From Lomentospora prolificans (taxonomy: Eukaryota; Ascomycota; Sordariomycetes; Microascales; Microascaceae): a stretch of DNA of 64,000 nucleotides. The notes beneath the pieces were generated by a model. That model worked only from the letters and a program-made list of their open reading frames with translations. It was not told the origin of the DNA and did not search any database. Below are positions 21,408-33,700 of this stretch, piece after piece; the stretch's first letter is position 1, and each line of letters begins with the position of its first letter. The DNA is taken from the NCBI GenBank assembly GCA_029532625.1, contig JARFXM010000003.1:1488001-1552000 (forward strand). Direction: 5' to 3'. Both the position numbers and the translations under genes were made by a program.

Positions 21408-22446
21408 ATGGCCAACTTCCAAGTAGGCTGGTATCGTGAGTGTTTCCGCCCTGCCTCCACGTCACTGAATTGAAGTCGAATGCTAAACATTGAAACGCAG
21501 GGTTTTTACCGTTCCTAGGCTACCACCATGTTCTCATGATCCTGATAGCGGTCGCCATAATATTGCTCTGTAAGTGCTTCATTCCCTACCCTACTCCGGA
21601 TGGTCCGGAGGGCACCCGACTAAACATGCACACTTGCAGCACTTCTACTCGCAGGATGCTCGTCATCATCCCCCTTAATACCAGACATCTTCCTCATGTC
21701 CCTCTACTACGAGCAGTACACGGCGACCCCCGACACGGCGCAGGTCAACTACAACGTGCACAAAGCCATCTCTAACATTGCCGGCGACGCCCGCCTCGCC
21801 GCCCGTGTCGGCTACTTTGGCATCTGTATCAACCCAGATGGCGGTAGCTGGCTATGCTCTAATAATGCCACCGCCCTCGCTAACGAGGTCGCCGTCGACC
21901 AAGACCCGCTCAACCTCGTGTGGTTGGCATCGCAATTCAAGGATATGATTGTTTTCCCCTACCTAATGTAAGTCATCTCCTCCCCTTTCTCCCGCATTTT
22001 GGGCCAGCCCCACACGCAAACGACCTTGCGTCGGACGGGAGCGGGTGCTAACGACCGAGGGGTGGATATCTAGCATCATCGCCATCATCTTCGCATTCAT
22101 CTGCGTCCTCCTCCTCGCCACCTTTCCTGTCTGGCACGAAGAAGTCGACTCTGAAGGGTCCGAGCGCGAAGTCAAGCCGTTCCCCTCCCGCCCCGTCAGC
22201 CAGGTGGCCTTCGCCATCATCTTCATCGCAGCCGTCTTCGTCCTCGTATCCGTGTTATGGCAACACACGGCCTCCGTGGCCGCATCAATCATAGCAGAGG
22301 ACTTTGGCAACGGCTCGGTAAAATCCGGCGTGGGAACAAGCGCCATGGTGATGGGTTGGTTCAGTTTTACGCTGCTCATCATCACGACGATTGGTCTGCT
22401 TGTCATGATATTGAGTATTAGTGTGTTGACGAAGATGGCAAGCTAA
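21408..22446 (+). CDS. fig1: Fig1 family Ca2+ regulator / membrane fusion protein
   Basis: Four exons, 21408-21435, 21501-21569, 21640-21967 and 22074-22446. All three introns are GT-AG with consistent phase; the product is 265 aa. Fig1 proteins are plasma-membrane proteins of the low-affinity calcium uptake system and act in mating, cell fusion and hyphal growth. Four membrane segments are visible: VLMILIAVAIILLSLLLAG (near 17-40), IIIAIIFAFICVLLLATF after the third intron, VAFAIIFIAAVFVLVSVLW, and FTLLIITTIGLLVMILSISV at the C terminus. The first extracellular loop carries GYFGIC followed nine residues later by Cys, matching the claudin-like GxxGxC...C motif that defines Fig1. Topology and length fit the family. 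It ends LTKMAS with a short cytoplasmic tail. Confidence 0.93.
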
Positions 22447-23710
22447 AAGAAAAAAAGGATAAAAAAGAAAAGAAAAGAAAAGGGGGGCCGCTCAGCCCCC
22501 GTGGGAGATACTTCCTCTCGCTGTCGCGGTTTTTACGTTACGCCATTCTGCTTTTTATACTTTTTTTTTCATGACGAGTACTCTGATCTCGGCGGCATAA
22601 TACGAGGGGAGTATGGACGACATCAGAAGAAGAATGATGGGTACGGGAAACGGTAATCGACAAAACCAACCACTTTTGTTTTTGTTTTTTTGAAAGATTG
22701 GAATCGACATCGACACACACGCACGCACACGTTCGGATTTTACGGGGCCAGCCTTGTTTTCTTTCCCCATTGTTTTTTAACGGTCTCTCACTTATGACGG
22801 GTATAAAGAACGGGAAATCATTGGAGAACAAATCCCCCATCATGTACATGAAAGAACGGGAGCAGGCCCTTTTTTTTTCCTTTTTTTTTTCTTTTCGATT
22901 TTCCAAGTTCACCTCATCGTCCACAACGGACGAAACGAGGAAGAAGGCCAGCGAAAAACTTCGATGTGGAGGAAGCAGAAAGGAAAGGGAAAAAAAGGGA
23001 CAAAAAAAGGAAAAGGAAAAGGGGCTGCTCCAGACAAATCGCATATCGGATCGGAGTTGATTGTTTTTGTGCAAAGCTTGTTTATAAATTTGTCTCTTTT
23101 TGTTGCTATCGCTTTTTTTTTCTGTTTCCTGCTTTACGACTCTTCTGAATTGCAAGATTGATTTTTCACCTGCGTTGATTCTGTCCTTGAAATGAGTTTA
23201 TTATGCCTTGGGCTGGTGGAGGAGGCCTTGAATCTTGCTGGACCGGTTTTACGCCTTGTATTTGCAAAATCATGTAGATAGAGTCAAAAGCGAGGCTGTC
23301 GACGCTGTGATGGGATGTCAGCGATATTCGAAGTCGCGATGGGGGATAATGCGAGTGTTTGAGAAGTTGAAGATGATCATCTGGAACGCGACTCATGTTC
23401 TGAAAAGGGCAAGCACTCAAGTCTATAGATAGAAACTCCAATGCCAAAGCAACAAAATGTAACAAGCTCCTCGTGGTCACAAGGCACCACAATTCGAAAC
23501 ATCATCTCTAGCTACTCGCAGAACGATTCTGAACAATGCTCGCAAAGTATATTCACAGAATGTGTTTCTAACCTGCTCTACTCCACAACGCCGACAATGG
23601 GATATACTTCATACTAACAACACACGAGGAATAAAAAAGAAAAGAAAAAAAAAATGCAGACTCCAATCGCTCCGATGATGGTCAACTGAAAAAACAGCAT
23701 CTTCTTCGCT
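22447..23710. other. Intergenic region between FIG1 and GH47 gene
   Basis: About 1.26 kb between convergent genes. It is rich in A/G and T/C homopolymer-like tracts (22446-22482, 22868-22897, 22964-23025). The open frames through these tracts are low complexity. No gene seen. Confidence 0.6.
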
Positions 23711-26700
23711 CTAGGCCTTGGGCCTCCTGAAAGGATGCGCCTCTGTATTAAGCACCCACTCGTCCAGACTCACTACATCCGGAGTTGCGAACAGCAGGTA
23801 GAAATACTTGAGTGTCTCCGCAAGCCAGAAACTCTCCATCGAGTCCTTTAGCGGTGACTGCTTCATAAGCACATCGTGGATGGCGCTGTGACCGACGTCG
23901 GTACGCACCGCCTCGATGATGGATTTCCACATGCGCCAGCCCTTCTCTTGCCAGGATGGATCACCCGTGATGCGGTACATGTACCAGACTGACTCAATCG
24001 CTTCGGGTCTGTGGGGAACAGCGTAGCGCACGCATTAGCTTCTAACTATTTGGGATGCGGGAAGAGAGAAATGACACCCCATGTCGCGGGCATACGTAAG
24101 CTCCACGCGGAAAGGGGAAATTCGGGGAGTTTATAAGGGCAGCAAGGACAGAAACGCGAAATTGCGGGATAACTTACCGGAGAATGTAATGTTTATGAGG
24201 AATTCTCGCGAATCCAGGCGGAATCTTCTCGTTTTCAAGCTTGGTCTTGACATACTCGAGGTGCGTGGGCGGCTTATTGGGGTCCTCCTCGAACTCGATT
24301 GGAATTTGGCCCAGAGTCCCGCTGCTACCGACATTTGAACCAGGCTGCGGAGCAGCGGCTTCGGGACTGGCAACGGTGCCGGTTGGACGTTCGGCAATGT
24401 TGAAATCCTGCGCGGTGTCTTCCTGGCGCGGCGTCGCCAGCGAGCCGACGTCGTCTCGTTTCCTAAGCGCCTCCTTGGCGGGTGTACCTGGTGCGGGCCG
24501 CGGATATCTGTACGTCTCCTCCGGCTTGGCAGGCTCCGCTTTAGCCGGCTGTTCCTCGTCTTCCCTCATCTTGGGGGCTGCATCGCCGCTATTCTCCATC
24601 TCAATCTCGTACAGTGTCTTCTCCCGAGCGACGCCCTCCGCCGGCACTTCGGGCGGAGGTAGGTGTACGGGTCTATCGTCATCGATGGCGGTGCTCGCAC
24701 CCTGAGTTTCGGATATTTCGGCCCTCTGTTTCTGGAGTTCTAGCTGGCTCTCAACCAACTTCTGATGAGCCTCTGCCGCCTTCTTGTTTTCGAGGTAATC
24801 GGCAACCTGCTGATCGCGGTATTCCCACATGGGATCGAGAGCTTGGAACCATGCTGTCTCGTTCCAGGGGCAGCTCTTAAAGTTATCACAGGGGACGACA
24901 ATGGAGCCCTCGGGCATGATACCCGACGGCATGGATTCGTACGCCCAGACACACCCGTCCGTAAGCTTTTTGGCGATATCCAGATCCTGATCGCTGTTGA
25001 AGATTTTGGCGCCGAGGCCAAACATGCCGCCGAGGAAGCAGGTGAGATGGGTGACCTCGTATTCACGACGGGCGTCAACTTCGGGCACGCCGTTAGTCGT
25101 AAGTTTAGCGGAGAACAGGATGTCGCGTGAATCCTTGGTCATGGGCCTATAGAGAAGCCAGCGCTTGACCGCCGCAACCGTCTTTTCGTGCATGTTTCGG
25201 TATTTGGGCTCAAGACCGCCAAGGAGAAGATACGTCTACACCGCGTGTTAGCTGAAGGATCGCGGCGCATGACCTCGATGAAGCTTACCTTGGGGAAGTA
25301 TTCATAAGTTGAGTCCTGACTCCCACCCATGCTATACGATTGGTATCCATAAGATGTGGGCACTAAAGGCGCCTGCTGCACGCAGTCCAGGTCAATCATG
25401 TTCATGGGATCCCACGGGTTAAAGTTGTTTACGGGAATCGCAACACCATCGCCATCATCCGTTGCGTCAACATTCCTGTCAGCATTCGCCTCCCGAAATC
25501 CCCTCTTGGTCAAGCCCGCCGCAGCGTTCTCGGACTCATTCTTCGCCCGCCCCTCTTCATCGGTTCCAGCAGGAGGAGCAAACGAGGTGCCAACAACTGT
25601 GTCACCGAGATTAACCGTCGGAATGCCATGGGAATCCTGCCTAGGCCACGCCGCCGCGCCACCTGACAATTCCGTACCGCCGTTTGCCTCGTTCTGGGCC
25701 TGAAGCTCCGCCTGTCTCTTAAGATCGGTCGCCGTGCGATTGCAGCCGTTCGCATCTAGCATCTCGGGGAAGATGCCCTGTATGGCCGTGCCATTCCTCT
25801 GCAGGCCTTCAAAGGCATTGGTGATGCGTGCCACGGCATCATAATACTTTTGCTTGCCGGAGAGCTGAGCGAGGTGGGTGAATTCCATGACGAGTGAGCC
25901 GACCTCGGCGGTGTTGACGATGCTGGCACGGCGGGGCTGGGCTACGGCCTCGGGCCTCCACTGGTAGTATAGGATGGGCATGCGGTTAGGGGTATCGAAG
26001 GCGCCGTAGAGGATCTCGGCGAGCTCTTCAGCCTTTTCGAGAAGCATCTGGTACTTGCCGTCGTGACCACCGCTGACATCGTAGGCGGCTAAAAGACCGC
26101 CAAGGTATCGGATGACAGTCTCAAAGACGGGAATATCCATCCGCTGCGTGCTGTAGGTAAAGTCAATCTTCTTGACCGCATGAGCGGCCTCGTCAAACTC
26201 CTCCTTCATGCCCATGATCCAGAGAGTATCGAGAGAGTCGACAAGGGTAGCAGCCCAACCGCAAAACGGGTCACGGTAGAACTTGGTAACAGGCGACAGT
26301 TCATCGTGCATCCAAGCATAGGTACGGTAACCATTCCAGGCGCGCTGCATCTCGGCCTTGATCTCGGCCAGACGACCCTCGCGCTTTTCTTTGGCGGCAG
26401 GCTGCTCTTCGGGGAAGTCGAACTGAATCTTCGGGATGGCCTTGGGTGTGCCGGTGGGGAGAAGGATAAGGTCCTCGGCGGAGATGGGGAAGTTTTCCTT
26501 GAACTTTTGCCAATGGGGATAACTGGTTGTCGTGGGGGAGGCGGGAGGCGTTGTATGCTTTCCAGGAGCCAGCTCTTCATACCAGGGCACCAGGCTCGTC
26601 GTGACAGTTGGTTTGGCGGTGTCCGAGATACTGATGGAGTTTAGAGACGCTGGTTTGGTGGGTAAGGCGATATCATCACCCTCTTTGTCGCCAGGCTTCA

Positions 26701-27010
26701 AAGTTGGGATTTTGACCGTCGGCGGCTCGTCCTCGACAGCGGGCTTAGGCTCGTCGGCCGCATCCTCAAACTGAGGTGGGGGGTGAGGGGGAGGAGGGTC
26801 ACCCTTTCCAAGAGCTGCCTGAGCTTCGTGGCCAGGGGGCTTGTGTAGTGGGTTGCGATCGCTGTCAAAGTAAGAAGGATAGTGCGCCGTATGCTGGCCA
26901 AAGCCGGTGTACTCGGTGGGATCCCAATCGGAGTGGGCGGCGCGATAGAAAAGGAAGACGATGATGGCCGCTACGAAGAGTAGCAGCCTATACCTCCTCC
27001 GTGGAAGCAT
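23711..27010 (-). CDS. GH47 class I alpha-1,2-mannosidase, large form with two disordered inserts
   Basis: Three exons, 25289-27010, 24178-25235 and 23711-24008 (introns GTAAGC/TAG and GTAAGT/CAG), giving 1025 aa. The protein is type II: MLPRRRYR followed by a membrane anchor LLLFVAAIIVFLFY (9-22), then a Pro/Lys-rich stem to about residue 175. The catalytic (alpha/alpha)7 domain is recognised by AWNGYRTYAWMHDELSPV, FCGWAATLVDSLDTLWIMG, FETVIRYLGGLLAAY, QDSTYEYFPK, HLTCFLGGMFGLGAK, RPEAIESVWYMYRITGD and the calcium-site LNTEAHPF near the end. Two non-family segments interrupt it: about residues 425-555 and about 715-900, both rich in Pro, Glu, Ala and Lys. The enzyme probably trims mannose from N-glycans, or acts in ER-associated degradation, in the ER/Golgi. 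The sub-class is not resolved by reading alone. Confidence 0.93.
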
Positions 27011-30000
27011 CGCGAATATTCGTTCTAGTCGCGTGAGAGGCGGGTGCCACAGGTGCGCCTTGCGAGAGGCGCTTTAGCAAGGTGCGAGCGTAAAGCTCAC
27101 GGCAACGTTCTAGAGTTGGCGCGTGAGAAGCAAGTGGAGCTAACCACGCCAGTCGCAAGTGCGATGCGCTGGTCGAGGTTGTAGAGGTTACCGGGCAAGG
27201 GGGGGGAGAGCCCGTTGTCCCATATCGCGGAACCTTCGCGAGGGGCCGAAGATGGTGCTTGTGTGCCTGTGCTTCCTCGGTTCGTGGTTGCTGGTCGTGT
27301 GTCAGCGCCCCGAAATATTGAAGATTGAAATGCAGAACGGCAGCTCGAAAAAGGAGGAGCGACGATGGTAGCGCTGTATTGACCCGAAACTATCCCTGAG
27401 GCCCAAAAAGACCACAACGCCTACTGAAATAATGGGAAGAGATAAATCCAGGATTGGAGGTGCTATCGTGGCATCGTGGTGAGGGAAAGGGATTGACGAA
27501 CATGGAGCGCCAAGACTTTTGAGAACCTTAGTTCACAAACTAAATAGGTACAAGTACCGCATCCATGTATTGTCGAGGCTAAAGCGAATGCGGAGTGCAC
27601 CAGAGGAGTACTTTTCTCCAGCAATACTCCAGAGGAAAAAGTTGAACATGTCGGAGGAAGAGAAAAAGCCGGTATTAATGAATCAATAATGGGGCGCGCC
27701 TACGAGGTATTGCTATTCTACGCTGCAACATTGAAGGGACTTCTCACAAAGAGCTGTTGGCATTGGCGACTGGTCGAAATGGCCAGGTAATGGCGGACGA
27801 GGGCTCGACACATAAAAAGGGAAAATATCTCCATTCTTACCTCTACCTGAGAATAACCCCCAGGTTCCCGTGAATTCGATCGCGAGGCCGTTTCGCTTTG
27901 TTGTCTCGCAAAGAGGAGGGAGAGGAAAACCCAGCCGGATGTACGGAAAGAATGCCCAGACTCGAACTCGCCCCTCAATAATCAGAAAACCCGTTGCACA
28001 GAGGAAACATGCGACCCGAGGGTTGGATGCCAAGACTTTTGGAGCTCCTTTTTCCCCACCGATCTTTTGCTCGAGGTGTCCTTCGCCCTTGCCTCTTTTT
28101 TTTCACTCATGAAATTTGATGGGCCCATGGGTACGGAAGGTGCCACACTCATATTTGGTTTCGTTCAGTGTTACTCATACTTCCAAACTAGGGGACCTGC
28201 CCCCCCCCCCCCCTTAATCCACACGTCTCATTTTTTCCATCTGGGGGTCTTAGGCCTTGTGGATCCTACAAGTACACTGCATTGTAGTCTGTGGGGTAAG
28301 CTTGGCTACCCGCCTATTGGTGGGTTGGCGAGCAGTTGAGAGAGATTAAACTCTCGAGACCCAACGACAGTCACCTGGCGGCTCAGGGGCGCCGGGCACG
28401 AGAGAAAGCCAGCCCACATGGAGAAGGCTAGAGCGAGTCAGGTTTGCAGGAGAGGTCAAGTCTGGATTGAGGCCTTTGTTACGAAGGTACAACCGATAAG
28501 AATAGGGGTTCGAACGCTTCATGTTGTTAGTAGAAGTTGCCATGCTGGCGACTATTGGCGCCAAGAAAGAGAAACGGTCGACCAGGTTGCTCCTGCCGCC
28601 AACGGCGCTGATGACCACGGTGAAGCTTCTCTTTCCACCAGAATTATGCAGAACAGGTTCGTATCAGCCAAATTATACTGCCAAAAGAATGGCGCCATAA
28701 CTCAATTGATGCTTCTTATGTTAAATGCTCGAGGAGTTGCACAGTGAATCGGAGTGCTAGTAATTAGTGCTTCTGCGACTTTGTTTGCACTCATGTCTAC
28801 TATCCATTTGAACGAAATGTTGTATCGATAGACACCGAGTCGGGCCACTCTCCGCAAACACTCCAATAACTGCCAGGCCAGCGATGTGGGTGCGACTCGC
28901 GTGTCCGCCATTCAACCTGCACTGCACCTATCCTGCAAGATACTCAAACAAAAGAGGTAGTACTGCCGACGCTGTCCTGAGGATACGCATTCAGCCTATT
29001 ACGTCCACGACTCGATACCGATACACATACTATACACTCAATGTATATCCCTGCACATAGAAGCCTCCCAAATACATTCGGAGACGTGTCCCGCTGCCGT
29101 CAAACATGGAACATCATGATCTCATAAGCCGAATGCTTCTGCCAGCTGCCGCCGCCTCGAACTGGCCTGTTCCATGTCCCGGCGATTTTGTGGGGAAGGA
29201 TTTTTGACAGCGGACATGATACAGGACAGCAACTGCTTAATTCCACCTCGCCGATCAATCTACATCAGCGCCGATTATGTAGTGTTCCGGGCCGCCGAGT
29301 AGTCGGAGGGCCAGTGGCAATGGCGGCAATTGGGCGATGTGTTCGTTGCCCCGCCTGGCTGTCGATCAGAGCCCCACAATCCCAGTGGGGGACACATCTT
29401 GATATGAATGAATTACTGCCGATTTTGGCTCAAAAACGTGGCGTGCACTTTAGCTCGGCGTTCGCCAGCGCCGAACCAGAAAGAGGAGCTACAGAACGAC
29501 CGCGGAATGTCACGCTGGCTTACCCAAGACACACCGAGGAGACGCGAGCTTGGCCGATTACAATTTGGCCATACTAAGATGCAATCGAAGGGTGTCGAGG
29601 CCAACTCAGCGTTGATTACTAGACCGACAGAAATTGTATCCGATAACTCCTCCATCTATGGGTCTGGGGTTGTGCTCATGCCCGGCGCTGGGCTGCCTGG
29701 GTAGCTAACTGTCATTGATTTCTTTTGGCGCCACGGCCGGGACCGGACGAACCCTGTCTTTTCGATGCGAGATCTCCAACTCTGGCAATTGTCTAGGAAC
29801 AACTGGTTAGCGACATTAGAACGGCCAGTTTTCTTGGTTCTGGGGACATTCCCACGCGGTTAGTAGAGAAAGGGAAACCATCGTCCGTCGTCTAACAATA
29901 AAAACCTGTTAATCCTAGCCAACTGCCTAAAAGCGCTTGGTCTAGACTTATTCTCCGTAGCTATTCCCTTATTCCGAGCTATCGTCGTTTTGATAAAACA

Positions 30001-30749
30001 CTCAACCGAATCCGAACTTGGGAGAATGAGAAAATCCGACCACGTAGGGCTCATTCATGTCTATTGGAGGCGAATGCTAGCTGCACATCTGGTTTTCCTG
30101 TCAATGTCAATGCAGCACTATGTCTCGGCCGTTCAAATTTGCCTCAGCCAGCTGCTAGTCTTATCCCGGGTTCTCAAGATCGTATCTTGTAGCATTGTAG
30201 TGCCTCGAACACCGTAGTGCCATACAGACTGTTCCACCTACACTAACCTCGTTAGAACACGGGTCATCTTATTTTAGAATCCGAAGCTTAATTCTTCGCT
30301 CCATGTCACATCTGGTAAGCAAACCTCATGCGACCGAGACTAGCCTTCCCCAAAATAGTAAACCCACAAGAGGCAGTGTTAAAATCTGTATCCAGTCTTA
30401 GCTCTCCCATACCATCCTTGGGGGATAAAAGAGCTGACCCGAGCTGAGACCGACGCAACATGCCTACAACTGTTCACTCCTCTTGCATTTCTTAGCCATC
30501 AGTCTATTCACCATGAGAAAGCATACGGTTAAGATACAACGACCAAAAAATATCGCTCTCACTAAGAAGCGTCATTCTCTATATACCCAACGCAAAAAAA
30601 GCAACCGCTCCAAAAAGGAAGAACATATTTGACGCTATTCTTAACAAAGCTGAAACCAAAAAGCTTCTCAACAAGCCCGCTCATCATCAACAAATTTTCG
30701 AAACAAACAAACGTCTGCTCCCAAGAAGTGGCCTCGTACTTCTGTCTCA
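27011..30749. other. Long gene-free region (about 3.7 kb)
   Basis: No open frame here has domain-like content or a convincing intron structure. It includes the GH47 promoter (first few hundred bases), a run of 14 C at 28200-28213 and otherwise mixed sequence. I see no terminal repeats, no recognisable transposase or reverse transcriptase, and no tRNA with paired arms. Decayed transposon remnants or a non-coding RNA cannot be excluded. Confidence 0.5.
28200..28213. repeat. Poly-C homopolymer (C14)
   Basis: Fourteen consecutive C. The exact length is vulnerable to sequencing error. Confidence 0.8.
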
Positions 30750-33700
30750 TTACAAGTCACGTCCCCGAATCTTGGCCCACAATTCCGTATTACGGAAGTC
30801 AAAGTTAGGATCTAGCTCGCAGAACGGATGCTCCGCGAGCAACTTCTCGGCAGTCGGTCGGTCATATGGGTTTCTTGAAGAAATTCAAGTCAGCACCCCG
30901 CATTATCCCAGTATCCAGAGACAGGGAAGAAGTAATATAGAAACTTACACTTGGAAGCAGTCCAGCATAAACGCAATCGCCACGGGGGTAATCGTCTCAT
31001 TGATATCATCAGGGATCGGCGGCGTCTCTCCGTTGGCAATCTTGTAAATGGCACCGATGGCCTCCTCCTTCGCCCAGGGTCTCCGACCAGCAAACATCTC
31101 GAGCACCACGCACCCAAGACTCCAAATGTCGACCTTGGCGCTGTATCCCTCGCCTTCAGACCGAATCACCTCTGGCGCCATCCAGAAGACAGAGCCCTGC
31201 ATGTTGTTGCTCTTGTCGTTGCCGTAAATGTTGTCCGTCTTCTTGCTGATACCGAAATCGGAGATCTTGCACGTGCCGTCAATGTCGAGAAGGATGTTGT
31301 CGGCTTTGAGGTCGCGATGCAGAATGCCCTCCCGATGGAGGTAGGCGAGACCTGAGAGAGTCTGCCGGGTGAGGGAGCTCACAATATCCTCGTCAAATTT
31401 GCCATGTTTACGCAGGCAAGAGCCCACGCTACCACCAGAAATGTACTCGAGGAAGATGGAGATGCTGGTCTCCTTGCGCTCGCAGCCGAGGTACTGCACA
31501 ATGTTGTCGTGGTCGAGATGCTGCATTGTGTCGATTTCTTGGTCTAGCGCCGCCACGAGCTCACGCATCTTTGCCCGGTCCCCTCCTGCCGCCTTAGGAT
31601 TCACCTCCACCTCCTTGACGGCTAAGAACTCTCCCGTTGTGGCGTTCATGCCGAGGTACACACGGCCGTACGTGCCCTTGCCGATGAGCTGACCCTTGAA
31701 CCAGCGGAACGTTGTCTGTCTCTTAGGCAGCGTGTCCTGAGGAATTTGCGGCATCATGATGCTGTCACGCTGCGGCTTGATCTGCACGATGTTGGCGTTG
31801 AACATCTTTGTGCTCTTGCGTCGCATAAGGGCTGATGACTGACCCTGGGCCTGCGATGCCGTCGTGAATCTCTTGTTAGCCTCATGGGCTCCTCGAGCGA
31901 CTTCTCGAATCGACTTGAGGCGACCAAGTCCGCCGGACCTCCGAATACTCCTCTGTGCCGAGTTTTGGATGGACACTGGCCTCTCAAGAGCTTTGAGGGT
32001 CGACTCGTCAGAGCCAAGGGTATCGTTATCATTATAAAGTGTCGCAACCTTGGACCCGGGTAGCGCTGCCAAGTTCTCCTTCGTAGGCGGCTGAGCGTTC
32101 TGGCTGCCCGGCACTTCGTTCTCATCACCTTCTGCGATCGGCGATGGTGGGTTATCCCCCGACTCCTGATTCTCTTCAAACACCGGCTGGTCTAGATCCA
32201 AATTCGGGAAGAAGTCATCTAGGTTGTTCACGAGGGCATCGGTCGTAGGACGGTTCGCCCATACATCCTTCTCCACAAACGACTTGCGTCTGTTAAGCTT
32301 GCTGCTGTTATCTTCTGCCGACTCCCATCCCTCTGAGGGCGTGCCCGGAGTCCTACGCGAGCTTCTTCCGCTCCTGCTGCTCGTCGGGTAGTCGTCGTCG
32401 CCTTCGCCAGTCCTACCAGAAGTGCTGGCGCTACCTGCGGGTTCGCTGAAGACGACCGACTTTCTTTTGGTTGAACGGTCAGTGTCTAGTTTCAGATTTG
32501 GCCGCTTCCCGGCAACATCGGTCTTGTTCTTGATGGGTACCGCGAACAGGCCATCGTCCGAATCATCATCCGCGTCGAAAGATTGAGTAGCCGGGGCCGT
32601 GGGCTTCGGAGGCTGGGCGAAGCTAACATTGATGAAGTCTTGGCTTCGCCCGTTGTCTGTGGTCCGCCTAGAGAGTCTCTGCTCTGGGCTTCCAGCCTTT
32701 TGGATGGGTTGAGTAGATACCCTGCTCGGTGTGACGGAACGAGGGGCGTTTGCAGACGACTGGCCGACGGCGCCCATGTTCCGACCGATGCCGATAAGCG
32801 CGCTGCCAATAGACGGAAGCTGGTCTGACGGCTGTCTCCTGTGATTTGAGTCGCCAGTGGCAGGCCGCCTGGGGCTTGGGAATCCGTCCGAATCCGAGCC
32901 AGGCCTGAGGTGCTGGCCTGGCCTTCTACGAAGTGAATCTGCTTTGAGCACAGTGACGGTTGGCTCACTAGGCGGCGCAGGCGGCTTCCGCACCGGCAAT
33001 AAATGGTCCGGCTTCTTATCTTCATATGGCGATGGTCTGCGATCATCGAAGTTGATCTCGGTCTTGCGCACAATTGAACCCGCCAACTGCGACATCGTCT
33101 CCGCCACTGGGGACTCCTTCTGCGCGGCTTGCTTCCTTGTCGCGAGGTACTCGCGCTGCTTCTTCTCAAGCGTAGCCCGATAGGCGGCCGACTCATGCTT
33201 CAGCGTTTCTTCATCTATCTTCTCTTCAGTCATACTTTTTTGCCGAGATGATGGAGGTGTAGAGGACGATCTAGGTCGTCCGCCACTTAGCCTAGCGTAA
33301 GTATCTTCATCAACCGTCATACCAGGGGGTAGGAGGCCCGGCGATAAATAACCCGTAGCCTGTGTAGACGCGGGGCTGAGCATAGCGTTATCGATAGCGG
33401 CCGTATAACGGACAAACAACTTGAGGCCGCCAGGCAGCTCGGACTTCATCTTCTTGTGGACCGCAAGCAACTTCTGATCGTCCAGCGGCTCGTCGTGCTC
33501 AGGCCTACCCAGCTCGGTAACGTGGATCTCCGTATTCTCGAAGTCAGGTATGCCAAGGTTGGTGCAGATGGTGTGGCGTAGGTCGATTGCGGACTCCTGA
33601 TCCGTCACGTCACACATCCTGTAGTTCCAGCCATCCATAGTGGCAAGAATATAATGGCGTACCGGGACCTGCTTCTTGGTTTTGAAGTGGCCCATGAACT

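Noticed and set aside
22538..23161. Several frames on both strands between FIG1 and the GH47 gene
   Set aside because: They run through A/G and T/C tracts, giving Lys- or Phe-rich low-complexity peptides. No conserved content.
28480..28530. GGTTCGAAC sequence resembling a tRNA B box
   Set aside because: The flanking bases do not pair as a T-arm, and no acceptor stem or A box is found at the right distance.
29188..29704. 129- and 98-residue plus-strand frames in the gene-free region
   Set aside because: Overlapping frames with non-protein-like composition and no splice or start-context support.
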